Source of the DNA: Denitrobacterium detoxificans
GTDB taxonomy: Bacteria; Actinomycetota; Coriobacteriia; Coriobacteriales; Eggerthellaceae
Assembly (NCBI RefSeq): GCF_001643775.1
Contig: NZ_CP011402.1
Span: 1,224,001-1,288,000, forward strand
Direction: 5' to 3'
Length of the DNA: 64,000 nucleotides
In this document: piece after piece, positions 51,951 to 64,000 of the stretch
Numbering within the stretch: position 1 is the stretch's first letter
Layout: the number at the start of each line of letters is the position of its first letter
Translations under genes and position numbers: made by a program
Notes under the pieces: model-generated
Seen by the model: only the letters and a program-made list of their open reading frames with translations
Databases searched by the model: none
Told to the model about the DNA's origin: nothing

Positions 51951-54782
51951 ATGTCGCAGAATTCAATCGTTATCAAAGGTGCCCGCGAGCACAATCTGAA
52001 GAACATAGACGTAACCATTCCGCGCGATAAGCTCGTGGTTATCACGGGTCTTTCGGGCTCGGGCAAGAGCTCCCTGGCTTTCGACACCATTTACGCCGAA
52101 GGACAGCGTCGCTACGTTGAAAGCCTTTCCAGCTACGCGCGTATGTTCCTGGGCCAAATGAGCAAGCCAGATCTTGATAGCATCGACGGCCTTTCGCCTG
52201 CGGTTTCCATTGATCAGAAGACCACGAGCAAGAATCCGCGCTCTACGGTGGGCACCGTCACCGAAATCTACGACTACCTGCGCCTTCTGTTCGCCCGCGT
52301 GGGTGTTCCGCATTGCCCGGAATGCGGTAGGGAAATCAAGAAACAAACCACCGACCAGGTTACCGACGAGATTCTGGCCCTGGGCGAAGACGTTCGCGCG
52401 CTTGTCATGGCCCCCATGGTCATTGGGCGCAAGGGCGAATTCACCAAGCTGTTTCAAGATATTCGCGCCGAGGGCTTTTCCCGCGTGCGTGTCGATGGCG
52501 AGGTTATGCGCCTCGACGAAGAAGAGGGCTTGAAGCTCGACAAGAAGTTCAAGCATACGATCGAGGTCGTCGTCGACCGCGTAGTGCTGAAGTCCTCTGC
52601 CACGTCGCGCATCGCCGAGGCTGTCGAGGTGGCCACGCGTCTTGCAAACGGCCGCGTGGTCATTCATACCATGAAGGAAGAAGGGGAAGAGGATCACCTG
52701 TTCAGCTTGGCTTTGGCATGCCCCGAACATGGCCATTCCATGGACGAGCTGCAGCCGCGCGATTTCAGCTTCAATGCCCCCTATGGTGCGTGTCCCGACT
52801 GCCTGGGCATCGGTAGCCGCGAGGAAGTCGATCCCAGTCTCATCATTCCCGATCCTTCGCTTTCGCTGAACCAGGGCGTTGTAGCGCCGCTTTCCAGCGG
52901 CAATTATTATCCCCAGGTGCTGCGCGCCGTTGCCAAGCATCTGGGTTACGACGCCGATACTCCATGGGAGGATTTCTCGCGCAAGGCGCAGAAGGCCCTC
53001 ATGGAAGGCTTGCCCGAAAAGGAAAAGGTTCGCGTCGACTATCACACCGTCGACGGCCGCGAAACGTATTGGTTCATCGAATGGGAGGGCATTCGCGCAG
53101 CGGTCATGAATCGCTACAAAGAGGCAAGTAGCGATCGCCAGCGCGAGAAGTACGAGAAGTACTTTGCCGTGGTTCCCTGCGCTACCTGCGGTGGAAAGCG
53201 CCTGAAGCCGGAAATCCTGGCGGTAACGGTGAATGGCAAGAACATTCACGAGGTTTGCGAGCTTTCCGCGCGCGATTCGCTGTCGTTCTTCAACTGCCTA
53301 TCCTTTGATGGGCCCGACGCCCAAATTGCGAACCCCATCGTAAAGGAGATTCGCTCCCGCCTTCAGTTCCTGGTCGATGTGGGCCTCGACTACCTTACGC
53401 TTGAACGCGCTACCGCTACGCTTTCCGGTGGCGAGGCGCAGCGTATTCGCCTGGCAACGCAGATTGGCGCGGGCCTTATGGGCGTGCTCTATATTCTCGA
53501 CGAGCCTTCCATTGGCCTTCACCAGCGCGACAACGAGCGTCTTATCGGAACGTTGGAACACCTGCGTGACCTGGGCAATACCGTCGTCGTGGTAGAGCAC
53601 GACGAAGATACCATTCGCCATGCCGATTACGTTATCGACATGGGGCCCGGTGCGGGCGAGCATGGCGGGGAAGTGGTTGCCGCGGGAACGCCCGCGCAAA
53701 TCGTACATTGCCCCGATTCGCTTACCGCAGCGTACCTCACGGGCAAACGTGAGATTTCCGTTCCCGAAGAGCGCAGAAACCCCCGTCGCGGAAAAATAAC
53801 CATCTCGGGTTGTCGCGCCAACAACCTGCGCAATCTTACCGTAAGCATCCCCATCGGCACGCTTACGGTGGTTACGGGCGTTTCGGGCTCGGGGAAGAGC
53901 TCGCTTATCACCGATACGCTGGCTCCTGCGCTTGCCAATCGTGTGAACCACGCCCATCGCAGTACGGGCGAGTATCGCAAGATTACCGGCATTGAAAAGC
54001 TCGACAAGGTCGTCGATATCGATCAATCGCCCATTGGCCGTACGCCGCGTTCGAACCCCGCCACCTATGTGGGCCTGTGGGACGATATTCGCAAGCTCAT
54101 GGCATCTACGCAGGAATCGAAGGCACGTGGCTATTCGCCGGGTCGCTTTAGTTTCAACGTTCCGGGCGGTCGTTGCGAAGCCTGCAAGGGCGACGGCCAG
54201 GTGAAAATCGAAATGCACTTCCTGCCCGACGTGTATGTACCCTGCGAGGTCTGCAACGGCCAGCGCTACAATCGCGAAACGCTGCAGGTGCGCTACCGCG
54301 GCAAGAACGTCTACGAGCTGCTCGACATGACGGTTGACGAAGCGCTCGAATTCTTCTCGAGCATTCCGCGTATTACGCGCAAGCTGCAAACGTTGCACGA
54401 TGTCGGTCTGGGCTATATCCGCCTTGGCCAGCCCGCCACCACGCTTTCCGGTGGCGAAGCCCAGCGCGTAAAGCTTTCCAGCGAACTGCAGCGCGTGCAA
54501 ACGGGGAAGACGTTCTACATTCTCGACGAACCCACTACGGGTTTGCACTTCGAGGACGTGCGCCAGCTCATCGTCGTGCTGCAGCGTCTTGTCGACGCTG
54601 GCAACACCGTGCTCATCGTCGAGCATAATCTCGATGTCATAAAATGCGCCGACCATATCATCGACTTGGGTCCCGAAGGTGGCGAGCGAGGTGGTGGAAT
54701 CGTGTGCGAGGGCACGCCAGAAGATGTTGCCTCGTGTTATGAGAGCCATACTGGGCGTTTTCTCGCCAATATGCTTTCATAA
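51951..54782 (+). CDS. uvrA: Excinuclease ABC subunit A
   Basis: A 943-residue DNA damage sensor of nucleotide excision repair. Two ABC modules: Walker [10 protein letters not shown] near residue 32 and GVSGSGKSS near 643; signatures [12 protein letters not shown] and [12 protein letters not shown]; zinc-finger cysteines CPECGR and CEACKG...CEVCNG. Full length. I choose ATG 51951, which gives the usual start [15 protein letters not shown]; an ATG 12 codons earlier is possible. Confidence 0.96.
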   Translation: MSQNSIVIKGAREHNLKNIDVTIPRDKLVVITGLSGSGKSSLAFDTIYAEGQRRYVESLSSYARMFLGQMSKPDLDSIDGLSPAVSIDQKTTSKNPRSTVGTVTEIYDYLRLLFARVGVPHCPECGREIKKQTTDQVTDEILALGEDVRALVMAPMVIGRKGEFTKLFQDIRAEGFSRVRVDGEVMRLDEEEGLKLDKKFKHTIEVVVDRVVLKSSATSRIAEAVEVATRLANGRVVIHTMKEEGEEDHLFSLALACPEHGHSMDELQPRDFSFNAPYGACPDCLGIGSREEVDPSLIIPDPSLSLNQGVVAPLSSGNYYPQVLRAVAKHLGYDADTPWEDFSRKAQKALMEGLPEKEKVRVDYHTVDGRETYWFIEWEGIRAAVMNRYKEASSDRQREKYEKYFAVVPCATCGGKRLKPEILAVTVNGKNIHEVCELSARDSLSFFNCLSFDGPDAQIANPIVKEIRSRLQFLVDVGLDYLTLERATATLSGGEAQRIRLATQIGAGLMGVLYILDEPSIGLHQRDNERLIGTLEHLRDLGNTVVVVEHDEDTIRHADYVIDMGPGAGEHGGEVVAAGTPAQIVHCPDSLTAAYLTGKREISVPEERRNPRRGKITISGCRANNLRNLTVSIPIGTLTVVTGVSGSGKSSLITDTLAPALANRVNHAHRSTGEYRKITGIEKLDKVVDIDQSPIGRTPRSNPATYVGLWDDIRKLMASTQESKARGYSPGRFSFNVPGGRCEACKGDGQVKIEMHFLPDVYVPCEVCNGQRYNRETLQVRYRGKNVYELLDMTVDEALEFFSSIPRITRKLQTLHDVGLGYIRLGQPATTLSGGEAQRVKLSSELQRVQTGKTFYILDEPTTGLHFEDVRQLIVVLQRLVDAGNTVLIVEHNLDVIKCADHIIDLGPEGGERGGGIVCEGTPEDVASCYESHTGRFLANMLS

Positions 54783-54801
54783 GCGCTTATAATCGTGGAC
54801 T

Positions 54802-55443
54802 ATGAGTCAAAGGTCCCGAGAGAAAATAGCATTGATGGTGTTCGTCGCGCTGATCTTCGTAGTGATCAGCGGCGGAATTTGGTACATCAATGTTGGCCAT
54901 AATTGGAATACCGCAGCAACCACCATCGATGACGCCACGGGCTCTATGGAGGGCTATACCGCCATCGTTTTCGATGGCGTCGATATTCCCACGGTTGAAG
55001 AAGCGGCGGCTACCACCAAGCCCGTTACGCGCTATAGCGTTCTTGCCAGCTACCACGAAAAGAATGCCACGGTCGTGAGCCTGGATCTCATCAATACCGC
55101 GTTGTACGACGAGGGCCTCATTGTGAAGGCTGGTTCAAAGCGTATTGGCGTGCTCTGCGTCGATTCCCTGGAAGACGCCAGCATGTACCAGAACAGCATC
55201 CGCGCCTTCGAGCGGCAGGAAGTCGATTTCGTCGTATGCATTACGCCCGACGCTCAGCTTCTCTGCAGTAGCTCCGTTGGCGTAAACGGGATTGACATCG
55301 TCATTTCCACGCAGCGCAACACGAGCTCCGTGCTCGATGGTACGCTGGGCAGCGCCTATTGCGTCGATTCTCCTTGCGTTGGCAAGATCGGCGTCATTCT
55401 CATTTCTCCCAGCAACGTCGTTTCCTCAAAGGTCATTTCCTAA
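54802..55443 (+). CDS. Unknown membrane-anchored protein
   Basis: A 213-residue protein with a hydrophobic N-terminal segment (residues ~9-28) after a basic start, so it is a signal anchor or signal peptide with the rest outside. The remainder is a soluble alpha/beta region without a recognised catalytic motif. RAFERQEVDFVVCITPD and GIDIVISTQ recall the late strands of metallophosphatases, but no metal-binding His/Asp set is visible. It starts 19 bases after uvrA and may be cotranscribed. I do not recognise the family. Confidence 0.7.
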   Translation: MSQRSREKIALMVFVALIFVVISGGIWYINVGHNWNTAATTIDDATGSMEGYTAIVFDGVDIPTVEEAAATTKPVTRYSVLASYHEKNATVVSLDLINTALYDEGLIVKAGSKRIGVLCVDSLEDASMYQNSIRAFERQEVDFVVCITPDAQLLCSSSVGVNGIDIVISTQRNTSSVLDGTLGSAYCVDSPCVGKIGVILISPSNVVSSKVIS

Positions 55444-55473
55444 AACGCGCTTTTGTTTCAGCGACGTTAATAA

Positions 55474-56889
<1,416 letters not shown>

Positions 56890-56925
56890 GTCGTACGCCA
56901 TCAGGCAACATCTTCGATGCTTTTG

Positions 56926-56961
56926 AGCCGCGGGGCCTTTATGGTCCCGCGGCTTTCGTTA
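56926..56961 (+). terminator. Intrinsic terminator after gdhA
   Basis: AGCCGCGGG (56926-56934) pairs with CCCGCGGCT (56946-56954), followed by TTCGTT. The T-run is interrupted but the stem is strong. The uvrC ATG lies 18 bases further on. Confidence 0.7.
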
Positions 56962-56972
56962 TACTTTCTTCC

Positions 56973-58931
56973 ATGAACGAAGAGCGCATCGAAACCATTA
57001 AACGCCAGCTTGACGAAGTACCCACGCTTCCCGGCGTCTACCTGTGGAAAGACGCTGATGGGCAGGTTATCTATGTGGGTAAGGCAAAGCAGCTGCGCGC
57101 TCGTATGCGCCAGTATGTCAATTTCCAAGACGATCGCGCTAAGATTCCACTTCTGGTCGACCAGATACGCTCGTTCGAATACATCGTCGTCGACAACGAA
57201 TACGAAAGCCTGGTTCTGGAAAAGAACCTCATCGATCAGTATGCGCCGTTCTTCAACGCCGACTTCAAAGACGACAAGAGTTATCCGTTCATCGCCCTAA
57301 CGAAGGGGGATACGTTTCCCGCCATTAAGTTCACCCGCGAGAAGCACAAGCCCGAGACGCAGTACTTCGGCCCCTACACCGATAGCCGTGCTGCGCGACG
57401 CATGATCGAGATAGCGCGCAAGGTGGTACCCATCTGCGCTGCCTCGTGCTCGCAATGGCGTGCCATGAATCGCGAAATCGAAAAGAACGGCCTTGAGGAA
57501 TACCTATCCGAGCAGCGCAAACCCTGCTTCGATTGCCACGTGGGCATAGGCCCGGGCGCATGCTGCGGGAAGATCTCGCCCGAGGCGTACGCAGATAACG
57601 TGCGTCGTGTTGAGCGTTTCTTGCGAGGCAATCATGCCGAGTTCATTTCCGAGCTAAAAGAGGACATGACTCAGGCGGCCTCGGAACTCGATTTCGAGAA
57701 AGCGGGGCGCATCAAGGAGCGCATCGAGGTCATCGAGCGCCTTACCGATAAGCAGCACGCGGTTATGGCGCATGACGTAAATGCCGACGTCATCGGGTTC
57801 TATCGCGAGGAGACCATTGCGGGCGTTCACGTGCTCATGGTGCGCGAAGGTCGCGTTATCAATGGCAACGAGTTCGTGCTGGACAAGGGCAAGAACGTGC
57901 CCGACCAGGATATTCTTCATTCGTTCCTCTTGCGTTACTACAGCGTCACGGAATCCATTCCGCGTGAGGTCATCGTGGCCAACGAGCCCGAGGACAAGCC
58001 AACGATGGAAGATTGGCTTACGAATCGCCTGGCAAGCAAGTTTGGCGCCCGCGTGCGCTTCGTTGTGCCCGAACGTGGCGAAAAGCGCGATCTGCTCGAA
58101 ATGGCCCAGGTCAATGCAAAGCATACGCTTATGCGCTACAAGGTTCGCACCAATTACGAGGACAAGCGCATCAATGAGGCGTTGCTTCAGCTGGAAAGCG
58201 CTCTTGCGCTCGATGCGCCACCCATGCGCATCGAATGCTTCGACATTTCCACGCTCCATGGCACGTATACGGTTGCTTCCATGGTGGTGTTCACCGACGG
58301 AAAGCCCGACAAGGGCCAATATCGTAGGTTCAAGATTCGTGCCGAACTCGATGAAGCGAACGATTTCGTGTCCATGCAGGAAGTGCTGGGGCGTAGGTAT
58401 TCGCCCGAGCGCATGGCCGACGAACGATTTGGCCGCAAGCCCGACCTGCTCATCCTTGACGGTGGCAAGCCGCAGCTTTCCGCCGCCATGGAGCAACTGG
58501 GGTCCATGGGAGTTGATATTCCCATGGCTGGCCTGGCAAAACGAGACGAGGAATTGTTCGTTCCCTGGCAGGATACCGGCCCCGTGGTGCTTCCTAGTGG
58601 TTCTGCTTCTCTCTACCTGGTGAAACAGGTGCGTGACGAGTCCCACCGCTTTGCCATTACCTTCCATCGCGAATTGCGTGGGAAGGGCATGACGACGAGC
58701 ATTCTCGATGAGGTGGCTGGCGTTGGCCCCGTTCGCAAGAAGGCGCTCCTCAAGGCGATGGGTGGATTTCGCAAGCTGCGCGAAGCGACGCTGCAGGACA
58801 TCATGGATGCTCATGTTGTGCCCGATGATGTGGCACGCGAGGTATATGCGGTGCTGCGGCAGTATAATGACACGCGTAAGAACAGCACGATTGACGAATC
58901 TGATCATTCTTCCGTGGAAGAAGGGGAATAG
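56973..58931 (+). CDS. uvrC: Excinuclease ABC subunit C
   Basis: A 652-residue nuclease making both incisions in nucleotide excision repair. The N-terminal GIY-YIG domain starts LPGVYLWKDADGQVIYVGKAK (short: PGVYLWKDADG, IYVGKAK); a UVR motif lies near residues 225-260, the RNase H-like nuclease domain with IECFDIST in the middle, and helix-hairpin-helix motifs (VAGVGPVRKKALL) at the end. First gene of the actinobacterial uvrC-rapZ-yvcK-whiA cluster. Confidence 0.96.
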   Translation: MNEERIETIKRQLDEVPTLPGVYLWKDADGQVIYVGKAKQLRARMRQYVNFQDDRAKIPLLVDQIRSFEYIVVDNEYESLVLEKNLIDQYAPFFNADFKDDKSYPFIALTKGDTFPAIKFTREKHKPETQYFGPYTDSRAARRMIEIARKVVPICAASCSQWRAMNREIEKNGLEEYLSEQRKPCFDCHVGIGPGACCGKISPEAYADNVRRVERFLRGNHAEFISELKEDMTQAASELDFEKAGRIKERIEVIERLTDKQHAVMAHDVNADVIGFYREETIAGVHVLMVREGRVINGNEFVLDKGKNVPDQDILHSFLLRYYSVTESIPREVIVANEPEDKPTMEDWLTNRLASKFGARVRFVVPERGEKRDLLEMAQVNAKHTLMRYKVRTNYEDKRINEALLQLESALALDAPPMRIECFDISTLHGTYTVASMVVFTDGKPDKGQYRRFKIRAELDEANDFVSMQEVLGRRYSPERMADERFGRKPDLLILDGGKPQLSAAMEQLGSMGVDIPMAGLAKRDEELFVPWQDTGPVVLPSGSASLYLVKQVRDESHRFAITFHRELRGKGMTTSILDEVAGVGPVRKKALLKAMGGFRKLREATLQDIMDAHVVPDDVAREVYAVLRQYNDTRKNSTIDESDHSSVEEGE

Positions 58932-58936
58932 CGTAT

Positions 58937-59887
58937 ATGGCAAGCAATGATGCGCAAAACGCTCCAATGCCGCATCCTACGCCCGACCTGGTTGTCATTA
59001 CCGGCATGAGCGGTGCAGGGCGCACGGAGGCGATGCATACGTTCGAGGACATGAACTATTTCTGCATCGACAACCTTCCGCCGGCGCTTCTCATGTCTCT
59101 CGTCTCGTCCGATAGCATTCCCAGCCAGGATGGCGCTTCGGGAAAGCTCGCCGTGGTGTGCGACGCCCGAAATAGGAACTACTTTCGCGAGCTTACGCGC
59201 GAACTTGCGCGTTTAAGCGAAGCGGGAATCGATTACTCCATCATCTTTCTCGACGCTTCCGACGAGGCCATTCTCGCGCGGTATAAGGCATCGCGTCGCC
59301 GCCACCCGATGTGCGTCGATAACAAGACGACCATTTCCCAGGGCATTGCCATGGAGCGCGAGCTTACACAAGAGCTGCGCGCAACCGCTGATGCCATCAT
59401 TGATACCTCCAACATGCGGCCCATCGTGCTGCGCGAGCGCATTCGCTCGCTTTTCGCGCACGAAACCCCTCGTCAGGGCATGAGCGTCGTGGTGTATTCG
59501 TTTGGGTTCAAGCATGGCTCCGCCGCCGACGCAGACATTCTCATCGACGTGCGCTTCCTGCCCAACCCCTACTACGACCCCGAAATGCGCCATCTCACTG
59601 GGCTCGATGACAAGGTTCGTACCTTCGTCATGGAGCGTTCCGAAACCAAGGAGTTCATGGTTCGCTGGACGGCCTTGCTCGATTGCGTCATGCCTGGCTA
59701 CGTGGCCGAAGGCAAGCAGCAGCTGGCCATTGGCGTTGGCTGCACGGGCGGACAGCATCGTAGCGTTGCAATTGCCGTTGCCACGGGTGAATACCTGCGG
59801 AAATGCGGCTACCAGGTGCATGTTTCCCATCGTGACCTCTCGCGTGCCGATACGGGCGAAGCGAAGAAGAGCGGGGAGGGGGAGTAA
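58937..59887 (+). CDS. rapZ: RNase adapter protein RapZ (YvcJ family)
   Basis: A 316-residue nucleotide-binding protein; RapZ controls amino-sugar metabolism in E. coli by RNA binding, while the Gram-positive role is less clear. Walker A is GMSGAGRT, with Arg where most P-loops have Lys, as in many actinobacterial members. CIDNLPPALL, SFGFKHG, DVRFLPNPYY and GCTGGQHRSV are the family signatures. Its stop overlaps the yvcK ATG by one base. Confidence 0.93.
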   Translation: MASNDAQNAPMPHPTPDLVVITGMSGAGRTEAMHTFEDMNYFCIDNLPPALLMSLVSSDSIPSQDGASGKLAVVCDARNRNYFRELTRELARLSEAGIDYSIIFLDASDEAILARYKASRRRHPMCVDNKTTISQGIAMERELTQELRATADAIIDTSNMRPIVLRERIRSLFAHETPRQGMSVVVYSFGFKHGSAADADILIDVRFLPNPYYDPEMRHLTGLDDKVRTFVMERSETKEFMVRWTALLDCVMPGYVAEGKQQLAIGVGCTGGQHRSVAIAVATGEYLRKCGYQVHVSHRDLSRADTGEAKKSGEGE

Positions 59888-60993
59888 TGGCGAATTCCGC
59901 ATTCAGGCAAGACCCCTCCGCAACGGGCTCGTTTGACAAGATTCGCGGCATCGAGCCCGTAGTCGGCAATGCGCAGCCTGCTCATGCCGTGGTTATTGGC
60001 GGTGGAACGGGCGCACCGGTTTCCATTCGCACCCTGGTATCCATGGGCGTGCGTACGTCCGCCGTGGTCGCCATGGCCGATGACGGTGGTTCCACCGGTG
60101 CCTTGCGCGAGCTTGCCAACGTCACCCCTCCTGGTGACATCCGCAAGTGCCTCGTTGCCTTTGCCGACGATCCTCATGATCCGCTGACCAGGGCGTTCAA
60201 GTACCGTTTCGAGCTGGCGAACAATCATGCGCTGGGCAATCTGCTCATTACCGCACTCGAAGATGCAACGGGGTCTTTTCCCGAGGCCATTCGCATTTGC
60301 GAAGACCTGCTGCATGCGAAGGGCCACGTGTATCCTTCCACGCTCGACAAGGTGACGCTCTGCGGCCGCACGCTCGATGGTCGCATCATCGAAGGTCAGG
60401 CCAATATTTCTCATTCGCGCACCGCTATCGAAAGCGTGTGGCTGAAGGCGCCCTATACCGGCACGCCGTATCCGGCTGCCATCAAGGCGATTTGCGAGGC
60501 CGACCTCATCGTGTTGGGGCCCGGCTCGCTCTTCACGTCCATCATTCCGAACTTGCTCATTCCGGGCGTGCTGGAGGCAATTCGCAGTTCGCGCGCGAAG
60601 ACGGTCTTCGTCTGCAGCGTTGCCGATTTCCAGGGTGAGACCTGGGGTTTTTCCGCCGAAGAGCACGTACGTGCCCTGCAGGACCACGGTATGGCGGGCT
60701 TGCTCGATTACGTTCTGGTGCACACGCCCGTGCAGTTGCGTCCGGGCGGTCACGAACCGGGCAACTATAACCAGGTCGCACGCGAGGAGCCGCTGCCGAG
60801 CGATTACGATGGCTCAGGCCGCGTTCGCCCGGTTCCCATTACCTACGATGCTGCGTATCGCATTCAGGAAAGCGGCCCCGTCGTTATTGCGCGCGACTTC
60901 GTAGACCCTGCTCATCCAACCATTCACAATCCCATTGCCCTGCGCGATGCTCTTACGGGGGTGCTCAAGCTTTGTCGTTCACCGCAGATGTAA
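59887..60993 (+). CDS. yvcK: YvcK/CofD-like family protein (gluconeogenesis factor)
   Basis: A 368-residue UDP-sugar-binding protein related to CofD; YvcK supports gluconeogenic growth and cell shape in Bacillus. VVIGGGTGAPVSIRTL is the glycine-rich nucleotide site; MADDGGSTGALRE and GPGSLFTSIIPNLL are family motifs. The first ~35 residues are a variable lead. It overlaps whiA by 22 bases. Confidence 0.92.
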   Translation: MANSAFRQDPSATGSFDKIRGIEPVVGNAQPAHAVVIGGGTGAPVSIRTLVSMGVRTSAVVAMADDGGSTGALRELANVTPPGDIRKCLVAFADDPHDPLTRAFKYRFELANNHALGNLLITALEDATGSFPEAIRICEDLLHAKGHVYPSTLDKVTLCGRTLDGRIIEGQANISHSRTAIESVWLKAPYTGTPYPAAIKAICEADLIVLGPGSLFTSIIPNLLIPGVLEAIRSSRAKTVFVCSVADFQGETWGFSAEEHVRALQDHGMAGLLDYVLVHTPVQLRPGGHEPGNYNQVAREEPLPSDYDGSGRVRPVPITYDAAYRIQESGPVVIARDFVDPAHPTIHNPIALRDALTGVLKLCRSPQM

Positions 60994-61901
60994 AGGAAGA
61001 GCTTTCCCGCGTTCCTCCCGTATGCTCGCATTGCGAGCGCGCCACGCTTGCCGCCCTCATTCGCATGGAAGGCTCGCTTTTCCTGGCTGGTTCCGGGCGC
61101 TTTCGCATCGAAGTCGATACCGATTCGCCGTCCGTTGCGCGCCTGCTCGTAAAGCTCTTGCACGAGCAGTACGGCCTGAAGACCGATTGGACCGTTCGTC
61201 GCAGCGTACTGCATAAGACGCCAAACTACCTCATCGAGGTGCCCATGCAAAAGGGGCTTCCCGAAGCCATGAAGGACATGGGCGTGCTCACGTCGGGCGG
61301 CTTCGACCGCGGCGTATACCCGAAGCTTGTCGAGAAGCGCTGCTGTGCCGCCGCATACTTGCGTGGCGCTTTCCTAGGAAGCGGGTTCATTGCCAACCCG
61401 AAGGGCGATTTTCATTTCGAGATGTCGGTCGAATCCGAAGAGTTGGCAAACGGGCTCGTAGACCTTATGGCCGAACGCGATATTTCGGCAAAGATCATGC
61501 AGCGTCGCAGCAACTACATCGTCTACATGAAAAGCGGGTCGGCCATTTCGGCCTTCCTAGCCGTAGTCGGCGCGCACCAAAGCGCCCTTGCCATGGAAAA
61601 TGTTCGCGTGATCAAGAGCGTGCGCAACGACGTGAATCGCAGGGTCAACGCCGAGCTGGCCAACCAGCAGAAGGCCACCGAAGCCAGCATGGAGCAGATC
61701 ATGGCCATTCACGCAGTGGTCGATCGCTATGGCTTGGAAAGCCTTCCACCGGCTCTTCAAGAATTCATCAAACTTCGCGTATCACACCCCGATGCCACGT
61801 TGAAGGAACTCGGGGAATACGCCGATCCGCCTTTGTCCAAATCCGCCGTATACCATCGCGTTCGTCGAATCGAGCAGCTTGCCGCGCAGGTTGAGCGGTA
61901 A
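60972..61901 (+). CDS. whiA: DNA-binding protein WhiA
   Basis: A 309-residue regulator with an N-terminal LAGLIDADG-homing-endonuclease-like fold and a C-terminal helix-turn-helix. SFTADVKEELSRV is the typical start, AAYLRGAFLGSGFI the LAGLIDADG-like segment, and TLKELGEYADPPLSKSAVYHRVRRI the HTH (short: LKELGEYADPPLSKSAV). The start is TTG 60972 inside yvcK. It links sporulation genes in Streptomyces and cell division in Bacillus; here no sporulation is implied. Confidence 0.94.
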   Translation: MSFTADVKEELSRVPPVCSHCERATLAALIRMEGSLFLAGSGRFRIEVDTDSPSVARLLVKLLHEQYGLKTDWTVRRSVLHKTPNYLIEVPMQKGLPEAMKDMGVLTSGGFDRGVYPKLVEKRCCAAAYLRGAFLGSGFIANPKGDFHFEMSVESEELANGLVDLMAERDISAKIMQRRSNYIVYMKSGSAISAFLAVVGAHQSALAMENVRVIKSVRNDVNRRVNAELANQQKATEASMEQIMAIHAVVDRYGLESLPPALQEFIKLRVSHPDATLKELGEYADPPLSKSAVYHRVRRIEQLAAQVER

Positions 61902-61945
61902 ATGCGTTATAGTATCCCACGGTGCGACCTGCGGGTTGTACCTGA

Positions 61946-62974
<1,029 letters not shown>

Positions 62975-62990
62975 GGTCTTATGTCATTAC

Positions 62991-63034
62991 GGCCGGAACA
63001 TGCACGCTTGGCGCTGCGGTTCCGGCCTTGTTTT
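62991..63034 (+). terminator. Intrinsic terminator between gap and pgk
   Basis: GGCCGGAAC (62991-62999) pairs with GTTCCGGCC (63019-63027) across a 19-base loop, followed by TTGTTTT. It lies 18 bases before the pgk start, so gap can be expressed at a higher level than pgk. Confidence 0.7.
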
Positions 63035-63051
63035 GTGTAGAAAGGAAAAGC

Positions 63052-64000
63052 ATGGCTGAAGTGAAGTCACTTGAGCAAGCCGATGTTGCCGGTAAACGAG
63101 TTCTCTGTCGCGTTGATTTCAACGTGCCGCTTGATGGCGCTACCGTTACCGACGACACGCGCATCCGCGCGGCGCTTCCCACGATCGAGTATCTGGTGGG
63201 GAAGGGTGCCAAGGTCATCCTCATGAGCCACCTGGGTCGTCCTGCTGGCACCGGCTTCGAGGAGAAGTTTTCCCTCGCTCCCGCTGCCGAACGTCTTTCC
63301 CAGCTCATTAGCGCTCCCGTTACGTTTGCGTCCGACACCGTGGGCCCCCATGCCCATGCGGTCGTAGAAGCCATGGAAGATGGCCAGGTCGTGGTTCTGG
63401 AAAACCTGCGTTTCGACAAGCGCGAGAAGAAGAACGATCCCGCTTTCTGCGAAGAGCTGGCCAAGCTGGGCGATCTTTACGTGAACGACGCCTTCGGCAC
63501 CGCACATCGCGCCCATGCTTCCACGGCTGGCGTTGCCGCTCTGCTGCCCGCGTATGCCGGCTACCTCATGCTGCGCGAAGTGGGCACGCTTTCCGGCATG
63601 CTCGATGAGCCCAAGCGCCCCTTCGTCGCCATCCTTGGCGGTTCGAAGGTTTCCGACAAGGTGGGCGTTATCGACGCGCTTATTGAAAAGGCCGATACCA
63701 TCATCATCGGTGGCGGTATGTGCTTCACGTTCCTGCTTGCCCAGGGCAAGCAGGTGGGCACTAGCCTGAAGGAAGAAGACTGGGTCGAGCGCGCTGCCGG
63801 CATGATCGAGCATGCAAAGGAAGCTGGCGTCGAGCTGCTGCTCCCCACCGACGTGGTCGTTGCCGATCGCTTCGCTGAAGACGCAAACACCGCAACCGTT
63901 TCCGTGGACGAAATCCCCAGCGACATGATGGGTCTCGATATCGGTCCTGAAACCGAGAAGCTGTATGCCCAGGCTATCGCTCACGGCAGCACCGTGTTCT
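63052..64000 (+). CDS. pgk: Phosphoglycerate kinase (3' end beyond the window)
   Basis: The first 316 codons of phosphoglycerate kinase, cut by the window end; a full protein has about 395. VLCRVDFNVPLDG, MSHLGRPAG, VVLENLRFDKREKKND and FVAILGGSKVSDKVGVID are unmistakable. AAAGGAAAAGC precedes ATG 63052. It transfers phosphate from 1,3-bisphosphoglycerate to ADP, the step after Gap. Confidence 0.96.
   Translation, partial: MAEVKSLEQADVAGKRVLCRVDFNVPLDGATVTDDTRIRAALPTIEYLVGKGAKVILMSHLGRPAGTGFEEKFSLAPAAERLSQLISAPVTFASDTVGPHAHAVVEAMEDGQVVVLENLRFDKREKKNDPAFCEELAKLGDLYVNDAFGTAHRAHASTAGVAALLPAYAGYLMLREVGTLSGMLDEPKRPFVAILGGSKVSDKVGVIDALIEKADTIIIGGGMCFTFLLAQGKQVGTSLKEEDWVERAAGMIEHAKEAGVELLLPTDVVVADRFAEDANTATVSVDEIPSDMMGLDIGPETEKLYAQAIAHGSTVF

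Overview
The window looks like one chromosomal contig from an anaerobic, amino-acid-fermenting actinobacterium of the Coriobacteriia, probably Eggerthellaceae (Slackia/Cryptobacterium-like). The evidence is moderately high G+C, the actinobacterial order uvrC-rapZ-yvcK-whiA-gap-pgk, the Nif3/zinc-ribbon/RNase H trio, a four-subunit 2-oxoacid:ferredoxin oxidoreductase, and a complete arginine deiminase operon (arcABC). Genus-level placement is an inference. Apart from one insertion sequence, nearly everything is chromosomal housekeeping; I see no prophage, CRISPR array, restriction system or conjugation module.

Layout. 0-4 kb: a LysR effector-binding protein without its DNA-binding half, then porGDAB. 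3.9-8.8 kb: MscS channel, tRNA-Thr, family 2 glycosyltransferase, ABC-F protein, and the queD-rnhA pair. 8.9-19.2 kb: NSS transporter, tRNA-Arg, nitroreductase, a long regulatory gap, arcABC, argS, a symporter with an unusual N-terminal domain, and a PPC-domain protein. 19.4-20.5 kb: a two-way tRNA cluster (Lys and His leftward; Asn, Val and a CAT tRNA rightward). 20.6-41.2 kb: a long rightward run: ABC-F, site-2 protease, trpS, scpAB, pseudouridine synthase, tyrA, aroA, cmk, plsC, ispH, DUF512 protein, der, plsY, gpsA, ogt, rpe, cysteine desulfurase, nif3-like, zinc ribbon, and an RNase H-like fusion. 41.2-51.9 kb: azlCD, rplS, rnhB, yraN, comM-like, dprA, an Ldh-family dehydrogenase broken by an ISL3-family element, trmFO and a tyrosine recombinase. 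52-64 kb: uvrA, an unknown exported or anchored protein, gdhA, uvrC, rapZ, yvcK, whiA, gap and the start of pgk (cut by the window end).

Metabolic picture. ArcABC makes ATP, ammonia and CO2 from arginine. GdhA links glutamate and 2-oxoglutarate. The Por-type enzyme takes 2-oxo acids to acyl-CoA and reduced ferredoxin. tyrA-aroA supply aromatic amino acids, ispH isoprenoids, and plsC/plsY/gpsA phospholipids.

Most interesting item. The protein at 40292-41161 fuses an RNase HI-like domain, in which two of four catalytic carboxylates are replaced, to a domain that reads as a degenerate QueD/PTPS (T-fold) domain without its zinc ligands. Elsewhere in the window an intact queD sits directly upstream of an intact rnhA (7923-8807). 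The same pair of folds therefore occurs once as active neighbours and once as a fused pseudo-enzyme. The best-defined mobile event is the ISL3-family insertion at 47776-49342, with an exact 8-bp target duplication that splits the dehydrogenase gene 31 codons before its original stop.
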